NCBI RefSeq assembly: GCF_048541825.1 | Contig: NZ_CP183332.1 | Location: 2,480,001-2,544,000 of the forward strand | DNA length: 64,000 nt | Reading direction: 5' to 3' | Source: Caulobacter sp048541825 | GTDB taxonomy: Bacteria; Pseudomonadota; Alphaproteobacteria; Caulobacterales; Caulobacteraceae | In this document: positions 44,560-52,380 of the stretch, piece by piece | Layout of the letters: each line of letters opens with the position of its first letter | Numbering within the stretch: the stretch's first letter is position 1 | Translations under genes and position numbers: made by a program | Notes under the pieces: generated by a model | Database searches by the model: none | Told to the model about the DNA's origin: nothing | Seen by the model: the letters and a program-made list of their open reading frames with translations, nothing else

Positions 44560-45423
44560 CTAGACAACTCCGGCCTTCCTCTCCCCCATCACCACCGCGA
44601 AGCTGCCGGCGACGATCAGCAGGCCGCCGGCGCACAGGGCCACGGTCAGGTGGTCGCCAAACAGCATCACGCCGATGGCGGCGCCCATCAGCGGTTCGAT
44701 ATTGATGAACACCCCGGCGCTGGCGGCGCCGACCCGGGCAGAGCCATACTGCCAGGCCGCCGTGGCCAGCAGGGTCGCCACCACGCCCTGACCGATGATG
44801 CTGCCCCAGGCGACGGGGCTGAGGTCCAGCTTGGGCGGGCCGTGCATCAGCAGGGCGATGGGCAGGATGGTCGCCGCCGCCACGATCATCGTCACCGCCG
44901 GAATGGCCATCGGCGCCTTCACCTTGGGCGCGCGGCGCATGACGATCAGCCAGGCCAGGAAGATGAACAGCGAGCCCACCGACAGGGCCACGCCCAGGGG
45001 CGAGCCCGCGCCGTCCGGCTTGCCGGCGATCAGGGCCGCGCCCAGGGTCGCGGCGATCACGCCCGCCCACGAGGCCCGGCTGACGGTCTCGCCAAAGAAC
45101 CGGGCGCTGATGGCGATCAGGGCCGGCATGGCGCCGACCAGCAGGGCCGCCAGAGTCACGCTGACATGGGCCAGCCCCTCGAACTGCACCAGGAACGCCA
45201 CGCCATAGAGCGCCCCGGCCAGCAGCACCACAGGCGAGCGGAACAGAGCCCGCGCCTCGGCGGTCATAAGGGCGAAGGGCGCCGCAACCACCGCCGCCGC
45301 AGCGAAGCGCAACAGCACCATGTGGGCGGCGTCAGTTTCGCGCAGGACCAGCTTGCCCAGCGGAAAGCCCAGACCCCAGGAGACCCCGGCCAGGACAAGG
45401 GCTAGAAAAGCAAAGCGGTTCAT
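44560..45423 (-). CDS. EamA/DMT family transporter
   Basis: The 287-residue membrane protein has ten spans in two EamA halves. The first starts LALVLAGVSWGLGFPLGKLVL, a common DMT opening; the second half starts around GVALSVGSLFIFLAWLIVM. Start ATG 45423 begins MNRFAFL; the longer frame upstream is unconserved. It is not closely similar to the DMT gene at 41958. Substrate unknown. Confidence 0.87.
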   Translation of the reverse strand: MNRFAFLALVLAGVSWGLGFPLGKLVLRETDAAHMVLLRFAAAAVVAAPFALMTAEARALFRSPVVLLAGALYGVAFLVQFEGLAHVSVTLAALLVGAMPALIAISARFFGETVSRASWAGVIAATLGAALIAGKPDGAGSPLGVALSVGSLFIFLAWLIVMRRAPKVKAPMAIPAVTMIVAAATILPIALLMHGPPKLDLSPVAWGSIIGQGVVATLLATAAWQYGSARVGAASAGVFINIEPLMGAAIGVMLFGDHLTVALCAGGLLIVAGSFAVVMGERKAGVV

Positions 45424-45523
45424 GGCGCTTCCTGCCGCATTCGCCGGGGATTGGCGAGGGCAGACCCTGTCAATTCTGATCGCTTGCGACCGCAGCGCCC
45501 TTTCCTCCAGCAGGAGGAACACC

Positions 45524-45690
45524 ATGACCGCGCCGTCCTCCTGTCTGGGCGGAATTCTCTTCAGGCTACGTCCAGCGGGCCATGGCCAAGGTCCTCAAGC
45601 AGGGCGTCAGGAAGCCTTGGAAGGCCTACCAGACCTACGCGCTGGATCTGATGGCGCTGAAGCTCGAACGCAGGCGGGTGGACGCGCCAG
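45524..45690 (+). pseudogene. collapsed monooxygenase gene (start plus C-terminal piece)
   Basis: A strong start site (AGGAGG, 6 bases, ATG at 45524) opens a few codons (MTAPSSCLGG) and then meets, in another frame from 45552, a piece coding for EFSSGYVQRAMAKVLKQGVR and onward KPWKAYQTYALDLMALK. The latter closely matches the C-terminus of the monooxygenase encoded at 43014-44483 (SSGYVQRAMAKFPKQGVKKP). About 430 codons are missing between start and end, consistent with internal deletion of a second copy. Sequence from about 45690 to 45827 has no gene. Confidence 0.75.
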
Positions 45691-45827
45691 CCAAAGGGGG
45701 CCGGGGCTTTCTAATCGAAAGGGTACGCCCCCCAATTGGCTTGCCTCAGGATTTCAGTCCGGGCGAAGCGATGAGGCGACGCCAGGAGCACACTACCCGA
45801 TCGACAGGACCCGAGTTCAGCTGAACG

Positions 45828-46367
45828 TCAAAGACTGCGCAGGAGCAACTGCATCGATCTGTAAGCGTCTGGAACACCGAGCGTTTCCAGCCCAACGGAC
45901 AAGGCGTAAAGCGCATCTGGCGCGTTGGGATCCTCAATACCTGCCTCGCGACATAGGCCGCCGAGATAGGCAAGTCGGCGGGCATCCATTCGGGCGACGG
46001 CCTTTGCCACGTCCGGTGACGCCAGCATCCAGGCTCGCAGGGCAGGTTCCAGCGCAGCGCCGCCATGGGACGGGTCATCAAAGCTGACAGCCATCGTGCA
46101 GAGTTGCTCCAACCGAGCCCGGGGCGGAGCTAACGGATCGAGCTGAGCGATGACCCCGTCAAAACCACGCTCCTCCCAGAGAAGGATCAAACGGGCCAGA
46201 TAATCGGGCAAGTCCCTGAAGTGCCAGTAAAACGACCCCTTCGTCGTGCCGAGGTCGCGCGCGATGGCCTCTGCCTTCAGGCCGCTCGGGCCCGAGCTGG
46301 CCAAGGCCCGAAACCCGGCCATGAGCCAGTCTTCCGCCGTAAGACGAGGGCGCGATTTCGGATTCAT
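45828..46367 (-). CDS. TetR family transcriptional repressor
   Basis: This 179-residue regulator has an N-terminal helix-turn-helix (about residues 10-55), with ALASSGPSGLKAEAIARDLG and TTKGSFYWHFRDLPDYL, the classic TetR recognition helix. The C-terminal domain (about 60-179) would bind an unknown ligand. It is divergent from a small membrane protein gene. The shared 77-base spacer contains two copies of an inverted repeat CCATACG-N4-CGTATGG, one only 8 bases before this start codon. Autorepression is therefore likely. Confidence 0.93.
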   Translation of the reverse strand: MNPKSRPRLTAEDWLMAGFRALASSGPSGLKAEAIARDLGTTKGSFYWHFRDLPDYLARLILLWEERGFDGVIAQLDPLAPPRARLEQLCTMAVSFDDPSHGGAALEPALRAWMLASPDVAKAVARMDARRLAYLGGLCREAGIEDPNAPDALYALSVGLETLGVPDAYRSMQLLLRSL

Positions 46368-46374
46368 CCTGAAA

Positions 46375-46392
46375 CCATACGGAGGCGTATTG
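46375..46392. promoter_or_regulatory. TetR operator 1
   Basis: CCATACG-GAGG-CGTATTG: 7-base arms with one mismatch and a 4-base spacer. It lies immediately upstream of the tetR start, where it would block that gene's promoter or initiation. Confidence 0.75.
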
Positions 46393-46417
46393 ACAGGCGC
46401 AAGAGGTACGATCAAAA

Positions 46418-46435
46418 CCATACGCACCCGTATGG
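46418..46435. promoter_or_regulatory. TetR operator 2
   Basis: CCATACG-CACC-CGTATGG: perfect 7-base arms with a 4-base spacer. It lies 9 bases before the membrane protein ATG at 46445 and its centre is 43 bases from that of operator 1. It touches the GGAG ribosome site. Confidence 0.8.
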
Positions 46436-46444
46436 AGAATGCCG

Positions 46445-46819
46445 ATGACCTGGACCCGTCTTGCTGCCGCCCTGATGGCGCTCACCTTTTTCATTCATGT
46501 GTTCGGGGGTGGGCCCGAGGTTCACGACCCGCTACAGGCGACGCTGACTGACCCGTTTCTGGCTGCCTTTGCCGCAGTGCTATGGCATATGGTCACCGTG
46601 GTTCTGGCGGTGCTGGCCGGCGGCCTGTGGGTTCTGGCCGGGCGGCGTGACCCGGCCCTTGAGGCGATCTTGTCTGCCATCCAGCTTGGCTTTGCGGCAC
46701 TGTTCATCGTCTATGGCCTGACGCGCCTGGGAACGATTTGGCCGATGAGCCAGTGGATCATCTTCCTGGCCATACCTACCCTGACCCGTTTTGGCCAAAG
46801 CCGCAAACGTCCCCACTGA
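46445..46819 (+). CDS. small four-span membrane protein controlled by TetR
   Basis: I do not recognise a named family. The 124-residue protein has four hydrophobic segments (about 5-22, 36-62, 72-95, 100-115) and a short basic C-terminus. It begins MTWTRLAAALMALTFF; the upstream ATG at 46439 is too near the GGAG to be used. Divergent arrangement with tetR and a perfect operator over its leader indicate repression by that protein. Four-span proteins beside TetR genes are often involved in tolerance of small molecules, but nothing here proves it. Confidence 0.75.
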   Translation: MTWTRLAAALMALTFFIHVFGGGPEVHDPLQATLTDPFLAAFAAVLWHMVTVVLAVLAGGLWVLAGRRDPALEAILSAIQLGFAALFIVYGLTRLGTIWPMSQWIIFLAIPTLTRFGQSRKRPH

Positions 46820-46924
46820 CCAGCCCTGAGCCTGATCCCAGGAAACTCCGGCCAGAACGAGGGCGAGTCAGGCGAAACGGCCTACGGCCGCTTCCTGGGG
46901 CATTCAGTGAAGCTTGGTAAGGGT

Positions 46925-47578
46925 TCACACCTCGTCGTCGAAGCCCTCGTCGTCATCCTCGACGGGCTTGCTTGCCGCCAGCGGCCCCGCCTTGCGCTTC
47001 ACGAACCGCAGGGCGCTGTGGGTCTTGGAGAACGAGCAGACCTTGGTGTCGACCAGGCTATGACCGCGCGCGGCAGCCAGGATCTCGGTGTCCTTCAGCG
47101 GCGCGCCCTTGCCCTTCTGGGCCACGATCCAGATCGCGCCCTTGGGACCAAGCCCGCCGATCAGGTCTTCCAGCTGATCGAAATCAGCCAGGTCCTCGAC
47201 GCCGAGGAACAGCAGATCGATGTTCTCCTCGGCCTCGCCCGGTTCGACGCGGGTTGAGAGCTCCTCAAGGAACTCCTCGTCCTCCACCGCCAGCACCACG
47301 ACCGTCTGGCCGGGCTTGACCCCAAGCTTGTCCAGGCGGCCCGGCGGATTGAGGATGGCGTACAGCCACTTGTCGGCCTCGCCCGGCTCCAGCTCGAACC
47401 GGGTGCCGTCGTTGAGCACCAGATCGTTGCCCTCGACCTTGATGTAGCGCAGGGCGTGGCCCTGAAAGATGCCGCGATGGGCCCCGCGGAAGATCAGCTT
47501 GGGAAACTCCCACAGGAGCTTGCCCTCGCAGTCGCCGTCCGACAGATGGCCCCAGACGCCCCGCGCTTCCTTGCCCAT
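46925..47578 (-). CDS. DUF3052-like protein
   Basis: This 217-residue cytoplasmic protein has two parts. Residues 1-75 hold WEFPKLIFRGAHRGIFQG and a strand pattern ending FELEPGEADKWL. Residues 76-200 resemble DUF3052: LDKLGVKPGQTVVVLAVED, NIDLLFLGVEDLADFD, GPKGAIWIVAQKGKG and KVCSFSKTHSALRFVKRK. An acidic tail (DDDEGFDDEV) closes it. Function unknown. It lies 4 bases downstream of the crotonase gene reading frame partner (47583) but is transcribed after it on the same strand. Confidence 0.7.
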   Translation of the reverse strand: MGKEARGVWGHLSDGDCEGKLLWEFPKLIFRGAHRGIFQGHALRYIKVEGNDLVLNDGTRFELEPGEADKWLYAILNPPGRLDKLGVKPGQTVVVLAVEDEEFLEELSTRVEPGEAEENIDLLFLGVEDLADFDQLEDLIGGLGPKGAIWIVAQKGKGAPLKDTEILAAARGHSLVDTKVCSFSKTHSALRFVKRKAGPLAASKPVEDDDEGFDDEV

Positions 47579-47582
47579 GACC

Positions 47583-48407
47583 TCAGGCGCCCTTGAAGAC
47601 CGGAGCGCGCTTTTCGAGGATCGCGTCGACGCCTTCCATGTGGTCCTCGGTGTGGTGGGCGATGGCCTGGGCGGCCGCGCTCATCTCCATCAGGGTGTCA
47701 TAGCTGGCGGTCGTGCCGTGCTTGAGCAGGCTCTTGGCCATGCGCAGGGCATGCGGCGGCTGGGCCGCGATCCGGGTGGCCAGGGCCATGGCCTCGTCCA
47801 TCAGGGTGTCAGCCGGCACGGCTTTGCTGATCAGGCCCCACTCGGCGGCCTTGGCGGCGTCGATGACATCGCCGGTGAACAGCAGTTCCGCGGCGCGGCT
47901 CATGCCGATGGTGCGCGGCATCAGCCAGGCCCCGCCGTCGCCGGGGATCAGGCCCAGCTTCAGGAAGGTGACGCCGAACTTGGCGGTGTCGGTGCCGATG
48001 CGGATATCGGTCATGCAGGCCACGTCGCAGCCCAGGCCGATGGCCGCGCCGTTGACGGCGGCGATCGAGGGAACCTCCAGGCCATAGATGGCGCGGACGA
48101 TGCGGTGGATGTTCTTGCGATAGCCGTCGCGAACCTTGACGCCGTTGCCGCCGAACGCGCCCTCGCGCGCCTTCATCGCCTTGACGTCGCCGCCGGCCGA
48201 GAAGGCCCGGCCCGCGCCCGTCAGGATCACGCAGCGAATCTCCTGGTCATCATTGATCGCCTCGCAGGCGGCCGCCACCTGGTCACCGTCGCCGGGCGCG
48301 CCCAGGGCGTTCATGGCCTCGGGACGGTTGAGGGTGAGGATGGCGATGTGACCGCGCTTCTCGGTCAGGATGAGCGGAGAGGGAATCAGGGGGGTGTCTT
48401 GCGACAT
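47583..48407 (-). CDS. enoyl-CoA hydratase/isomerase family protein
   Basis: This crotonase-fold protein (274 residues) has the oxyanion-hole sequences GAGRAFSAGGDVKAM and NGAAIGLGCDVACMTDIRI and the following KLGLIPGDGGAWLMPR. In classical hydratases two glutamates act as acid/base. Here the position in the P-x-x-G-G loop is Asp-Gly (IPGDGG), and no Glu is seen in the GLGCD segment. Substrate and reaction (hydratase, isomerase or hydrolase) therefore remain open. It probably shares a transcript with the DUF3052-like gene. Confidence 0.87.
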   Translation of the reverse strand: MSQDTPLIPSPLILTEKRGHIAILTLNRPEAMNALGAPGDGDQVAAACEAINDDQEIRCVILTGAGRAFSAGGDVKAMKAREGAFGGNGVKVRDGYRKNIHRIVRAIYGLEVPSIAAVNGAAIGLGCDVACMTDIRIGTDTAKFGVTFLKLGLIPGDGGAWLMPRTIGMSRAAELLFTGDVIDAAKAAEWGLISKAVPADTLMDEAMALATRIAAQPPHALRMAKSLLKHGTTASYDTLMEMSAAAQAIAHHTEDHMEGVDAILEKRAPVFKGA

Positions 48408-48801
48408 GGACGGGCGCTCCTGCGGGCTTTTTTGCCTGCATAGCGCGGATTGGCCCGCCGCGTCGCCTCCAGAGGTTGTTCGAGGATCGCCGAAATCACA
48501 ATAAAGGCGCTGGCAAACCCCAATTTGGGGGGACCCAGACTTGCCGATCTCAGGCCGCGCGCAGGTTCTATCAAATCAGGACATCACGCAATGGTCGCGG
48601 GGCCAAGACCTTGCGCAAATCGCGTCCAAAACCCAAAAATGCAGATTGTTTACATTTGAACCGTCGATCGCACTCTAGTTTCTCTGCGAATCTTGGGCGA
48701 TTTGATTATGTGAGCATCTGCAACATCACGAAAACGAGACTAGCGTGAGCGTGTATGTCAGCGCTGAAATCATCAAGGGACGAAATATAAGGCAACGGCA
48801 A
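48408..48801. other. 394-base divergent promoter region
   Basis: The gap lies between the minus-strand crotonase gene and the plus-strand response regulator. It is less GC-rich than its flanks towards the right. It contains a perfect small palindrome CCCCAATTTGGGG at 48518-48530 and no convincing gene. A GTG-initiated extension of the regulator from 48745 is open but weak. Confidence 0.55.
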
Positions 48802-49164
48802 ATGACCGTGCACATCAAAGCCCGACATGCCCTGATCATTGAGGACGAGATTTTGATCGCCTTCGAAGTGGAGGCCTTGTTGGCCGAGCAGGGCTTCACC
48901 AGCTTCGATATCGCCGACAGCCCGCAAGACGCGCTGGCGATGGCCATGGCCCGCACCCCCGACCTGATCACCGCCGACTACCGCATCATCGGCGGCACGG
49001 GCGTGGAAGCGGTGGAGGCCATTCACAAACATCTGGGCGCGATTCCCGTAGTCTATGTCACCGGCAATTCGGAGCTGCTGCTGGGGCGCGCCCCCCCGGT
49101 GGTCGGCAAGCCGATATCCCCCCGTCGCCTGGCCGAGGCCTGCGCCCGGGCGTTTTCGTCCTGA
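48802..49164 (+). CDS. single-domain response regulator
   Basis: This 120-residue receiver domain stands alone. The acidic pocket is IIEDE (residues 13-15), the phosphoacceptor is Asp59 in ITADYRIIGGTG, the Thr of VVYVTGNS and the Lys of VVGKPISPRR complete the site. The A-D-Y/F-R-I/L pattern with G-T-G is common in alphaproteobacterial single receivers of the LovR type that drain or route phosphate between kinases. No kinase lies beside it; the only one in the window is the H-NOX kinase at 21.2 kb. Start ATG 48802 has AAGG upstream. Confidence 0.88.
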   Translation: MTVHIKARHALIIEDEILIAFEVEALLAEQGFTSFDIADSPQDALAMAMARTPDLITADYRIIGGTGVEAVEAIHKHLGAIPVVYVTGNSELLLGRAPPVVGKPISPRRLAEACARAFSS

Positions 49165-49221
49165 CACCTTTCAGGCCCGCCCTTGTGTGACTAGGCTCGA
49201 CCGGCCGTTGCGGAGGGCCAG

Positions 49222-49836
49222 ATGAGCGTGATCGACAGCCTCGAGGCGCTGGAAGCCCTCTATGATATCGCCCCCGTCGCGGCCTCACTGGTCAAGGTGG
49301 CGACACAGATCACGCCCCACTATCAGGCGCTGATCGAGGCCTCACCGTTCGTCGCCCTGGCGACCATCGGCCCCGAGGGTCTGGATTGCAGCCCGCGCGG
49401 CGACAGGCCTGGCTTTGTGCGCGTGGCTGATCCCCGGACCCTGATCCTGCCCGACCGCCGCGGCAACAACCGCATCGACAGCCTGCGCAATGTGGTCCGT
49501 GACCCCAGGGTCGCGCTGCTGTTCCTGATCCCCGGCTCGGGCACCACCTTCCGGGTCAATGGCCGGGCGGTGATCAGCGCCGATCCGGCGCTGCTGGACA
49601 GCTTCGCCATCGACGGCAAGGCGCCGCGCACCGTGATGGTGATCACCGTCGAGGAGGCCTATTTCCAGTGCGCCCGCGCCATCGTGCGGTCCGGTCTGTG
49701 GAAAGCCGAAAGCCAGGTCGACCCCGCCACGATCCCCTCCCCCGGCGCGATGCTGGCGGCGGTCACGGCCGGCGAGGTCGGCGGCGAGGCCTATGACCGC
49801 GAATGGCCCGAGCGGGCGGCCAGGACGATGTGGTGA
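49222..49836 (+). CDS. pyridoxamine 5'-phosphate oxidase-fold flavoprotein
   Basis: This 204-residue protein matches the PPOX-class family of about 200 residues that begins with a helical lead and PFVALATIGPEGLDCSPRGD. Then follow RTLILPDRRGNNRIDSLRN and DPRVALLFLIPGSGTTFRVNG. The fold is a dimeric split barrel that binds FMN or F420. In proteobacteria FMN is expected. The true substrate is unknown; it is not the vitamin B6 enzyme, which has other conserved residues. Confidence 0.85.
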   Translation: MSVIDSLEALEALYDIAPVAASLVKVATQITPHYQALIEASPFVALATIGPEGLDCSPRGDRPGFVRVADPRTLILPDRRGNNRIDSLRNVVRDPRVALLFLIPGSGTTFRVNGRAVISADPALLDSFAIDGKAPRTVMVITVEEAYFQCARAIVRSGLWKAESQVDPATIPSPGAMLAAVTAGEVGGEAYDREWPERAARTMW

Positions 49837-49905
49837 GGGGCTGGAAGCGGACCCTGGCCGGAGCCCCCTAAGTGGTGGTCCGCCGTTCGTATGCAGCTGG
49901 CAGCG

Positions 49906-49919
49906 TTGACTTAGATCAA
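49906..49919 (+). promoter_or_regulatory. FNR/FixK-type box
   Basis: TTGAC-TTAG-ATCAA differs by one base from the FNR/FixK consensus TTGAT-N4-ATCAA. It lies 54 bases before the universal stress gene start, a position compatible with activation. Caulobacter uses FixK under low oxygen. Confidence 0.7.
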
Positions 49920-49972
49920 AGTCCGAAAACCCCAAGCGTTCACAGTCTACCCACGCTTCGTGGAGACAAATC

Positions 49973-50821
49973 ATGCCGCCGCTGGACATTTTACTTCATC
50001 TTGACGCTTACCCCGAAGTGACTTCGACTGAGGCGATTGATCAAGCCGTGCGATTTGTCGCCTCGGTTGGCGGGGTCTTGTCAGCTATCGCGGTCGAGGT
50101 GGACATAAAACCTCCAAAGAACCGTCTGGCCAACTATGTGATCGGCCTCAGCGACATGGCGGCGGAAGAGGAGCGAAAGAGCCGCGAGTTCTGCGCGGCG
50201 GCGCTCGGAACGTTCACATCAAAGGCTCGCGAATTGGGCGTTTTGGGCGAGGCTATCCACGCAAAAGCTGACCTCTACGCTGTCGCGGCCTATGTTGCTG
50301 AGCGGTCTAGGACGCGCGACCTGTGCATCGTACCTGTTGCTTCCCAGTCGGACGGTCAGCGCGCTGTCGTTGAGGCCGTCGCCTTCGGGTCGGGCCGCCC
50401 TGTTCTAACCTTCTGCCCGGGAGGCGCGGATCTGCCGCCCAGCAGTCCGGATACCGTCGTGCTTGCCTGGGATGGGAGCCGCACGGCGGCGCGCGCCATG
50501 GCCGACGCCATGCCGATCCTTCGGAAAGCGCGTGAGATCACGGTGCTCACCGTGACAAATGACAAAGCGTCCACCGGCTCGGGCTCGGGCCGGGACGTCA
50601 TGCGGCATCTCGGAGCCCACGGCATAAACGCCGTGGCCGAAGAGATAGACGGGGATGGACGTCGAATAGGGGTCGTGTTCTCGGACTATGTCGCCGCGAA
50701 CCGTCCCGGGCTTTTCGTCATGGGGGCGTATGGCCATTCGCGGGCAAGGGAGTTTTTCTTGGGCGGAGCGACCGAACACATGCTTCATCATGTTCCGGTC
50801 CCCATGCTGCTTTCGCATTAG
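49973..50821 (+). CDS. universal stress protein, two UspA domains
   Basis: The 282-residue protein has an N-terminal degenerate Usp half (about 1-145) and a C-terminal half (about 160-282). The C-terminal half carries TVVLAWDGSRTAARAMADAM and the nucleotide loop VMGAYGHSRAREFFLGGATE, matching the G-x-x-G-h-x-R/S pattern of ATP-binding UspA. ATG 49973 follows GGAGACAAATC. Its codon use is less extreme at third positions than its neighbours, hinting at later acquisition. An FNR/FixK-like box suggests induction in low oxygen. Confidence 0.9.
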   Translation: MPPLDILLHLDAYPEVTSTEAIDQAVRFVASVGGVLSAIAVEVDIKPPKNRLANYVIGLSDMAAEEERKSREFCAAALGTFTSKARELGVLGEAIHAKADLYAVAAYVAERSRTRDLCIVPVASQSDGQRAVVEAVAFGSGRPVLTFCPGGADLPPSSPDTVVLAWDGSRTAARAMADAMPILRKAREITVLTVTNDKASTGSGSGRDVMRHLGAHGINAVAEEIDGDGRRIGVVFSDYVAANRPGLFVMGAYGHSRAREFFLGGATEHMLHHVPVPMLLSH

Positions 50822-51005
50822 GGATACGTCGGCTTGGGGCGTGGCATGGAGCGGACGGCAGGCCGGATGCTTGCGGTCCATGCCCAACGAGATCGCGTCG
50901 TCCCGTTGATGGTCTCGAGCCTGGCGCCAACCTAGCCAGATGTCTGTCTCGGGTACGGAAGCGGTCCTCGACATCAGCACCGACAGCCACCGGCCCGCTC
51001 CCCCC

Positions 51006-51040
51006 AAACGAAAACGGCCCCAGGCTTTCACCCGAGGCCG
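51006..51040 (-). terminator. dksA intrinsic terminator
   Basis: On the minus strand CGGCCTCGGG-TGAAAG-CCTGGGGCCG forms a strong stem with one mismatch pair, followed by TTTTCGTTT. It lies 30 bases after the dksA stop. Confidence 0.8.
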
Positions 51041-51069
51041 CTTCAAAACACATAGGCCGCAAGGGCTCG

Positions 51070-51498
51070 CTAGTCGTCGCGGTGCACGCGTTCGCGGCGC
51101 TCGTGACGTTCCTGGGCTTCCAGGCTCAGCGTCGCCGTGGGGCGAGCTTCAAGCCGGGCCAGGCCGATCGGTTCGCCGGTTTCCTCGCAATAGCCGTAGG
51201 AGCCGTCTTCGACGCGGCGCAGGGCCTGGTCGATCTTGGAGATCAGCTTCCGTTGGCGGTCGCGGGTGCGCAGTTCAAGCGCCCGATCAGTTTCCGAAGA
51301 CGCGCGATCGGCCAGATCGGCGTGATTTTCGGTTTCTTTCTGGAGGTGAGCCACCGTTTCGCGAGATTCGCGAAGGATCTCATCCTTCCATTCGTTCAGC
51401 TTGCCCTTGAAATACTCAAGCTGACGCGCATTCATAAATTCTTCACCCTCGGAAGGGCGATAGGTCTTCGTATCGACTAGAACAGTGGCCGTTTGCAT
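51070..51498 (-). CDS. dksA: RNA polymerase-binding transcription factor DksA
   Basis: This 142-residue DksA has an N-terminal coiled coil (about 25-105) whose tip would enter the polymerase secondary channel. A globular zinc-finger-like region follows: GSYGYCEETGEPIGLARLEARPTATL. Only one of the four canonical zinc cysteines is present (YGYC); the positions two and about twenty residues on are Thr/Glu and Ala/Leu. Reduced-cysteine forms occur in alphaproteobacteria and may not need zinc. ATG 51498 has GAGG 6 bases upstream. Confidence 0.93.
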   Translation of the reverse strand: MQTATVLVDTKTYRPSEGEEFMNARQLEYFKGKLNEWKDEILRESRETVAHLQKETENHADLADRASSETDRALELRTRDRQRKLISKIDQALRRVEDGSYGYCEETGEPIGLARLEARPTATLSLEAQERHERRERVHRDD

Positions 51499-51732
51499 TA
51501 ACGCCTCACGCCCCGATGAACTCAGCCTTGGACAGGCCGGGTGCTTATACCAAAAGAATAGCCGCGTTCAATGAACCTCGCGTGAGTGGCGCGTTCAGGC
51601 GCGCTCCACTCGCGCGGCCGGCGGCAAAGCCGGCCTTGGGAATGTCGAGAACCGCGTGAAACCGCGACGCGCAACATCTTGAATTCGCTGACGGCGCAGC
51701 CAGGGATATCGTCCGTGGTCGCCAACCGAACA

Positions 51733-52161
51733 TCAGCCGCCCCGCGCCTGTTCGAGCTTGGCTTTTTCCACCGCCGCTCGGGTCTCGATCTCGTTGAGCA
51801 CGCCCTCAAGCCGGGGATCATCCGTCGAATCGCGCTGCTCGCGGATGGCGCGGGTCAACCGGTCCAAGGTGGCGGTCGAGACATCGCCGTCGAGCAGGGC
51901 GATCTTGACCTCACCCAGAATGTCGAGAATGCCGTCGGCGCGCTTGACCGCGCGCTTGCGACGCTCCAGCGGATCGCCCATGGCCTGCAGGGCCAGAAGC
52001 GCATCCAGCGAGCCGATCCCGGCCACGCCGCCCGCCTGGGCCACGCTGGCCGCGCCGCTGGCGCCGTTGACCGAAGGCAGTGAAAAGCTGGCGCCGCTTC
52101 CCGAAGCCTTGGCCCGCGATGCGCCGCTCGCGCCTACGCTCCCCGTGCTCGAAACCTTCAT
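51733..52161 (-). CDS. fliX: flagellar assembly regulator FliX
   Basis: FliX (142 residues) is a caulobacter-type factor that couples basal body assembly to FlbD activity and sigma54-dependent flagellar genes. The N-terminal 50 residues are Ser/Ala/Gly rich. The C-terminal part is helical, with SLDALLALQAMGDPLERRKRAVKRA and LDRLTRAIREQRDST. It is divergent from flgI, the same arrangement as in Caulobacter crescentus. A degenerate CtrA-like site lies in the spacer. Confidence 0.93.
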   Translation of the reverse strand: MKVSSTGSVGASGASRAKASGSGASFSLPSVNGASGAASVAQAGGVAGIGSLDALLALQAMGDPLERRKRAVKRADGILDILGEVKIALLDGDVSTATLDRLTRAIREQRDSTDDPRLEGVLNEIETRAAVEKAKLEQARGG

Positions 52162-52230
52162 GGGTAAGCTGCTCCATAGTCCGTGAAGCGAGTCACGTTT
52201 CTCGCCACCTCTCCATAATCCAGTCTGGCG

Positions 52231-52246
52231 CTTGAAGTATGGTTAA
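52231..52246 (-). promoter_or_regulatory. degenerate CtrA-like site upstream of fliX
   Basis: The minus strand reads TTAA-CCATACT-TCAAG: the first half matches TTAA exactly, the second keeps three of five bases of TTAAC. It lies 70 bases before fliX. Early flagellar genes in Caulobacter are CtrA-activated from imperfect sites. A GANTC (GATTC, 52256-52260) lies next to it. Confidence 0.5.
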
Positions 52247-52325
52247 TGCCGGGCAGATTCTGCCCAAGGGCGCCGTCTGGCCTGCGTCAAAACGCACAAA
52301 GCCTTACGACTCAAGCCTTTGAGAT

Positions 52326-52341
52326 TGGCCCGCTTTTGGCA
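52326..52341 (+). promoter_or_regulatory. sigma54 promoter of flgI
   Basis: TGGCCC-GCTTT-TGGCA keeps the essential GG and GC with 10 bases between them (consensus TGGCAC-N5-TTGCA, two mismatches). It lies 40 bases before the flgI ATG. Hook and basal body genes of this class are sigma54/FlbD dependent in Caulobacter. GCGTCAAAACGCA at about 52284-52296 could be part of an FlbD site. Confidence 0.7.
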
Positions 52342-52380
52342 TGGGTCGGCATGGGGACGTCTCCCCACGTCAGGATAGCC

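Noticed and set aside
48745..48801. GTG-initiated extension of the response regulator
   Set aside because: The receiver fold is complete from 48802 and the extra residues have no family counterpart.
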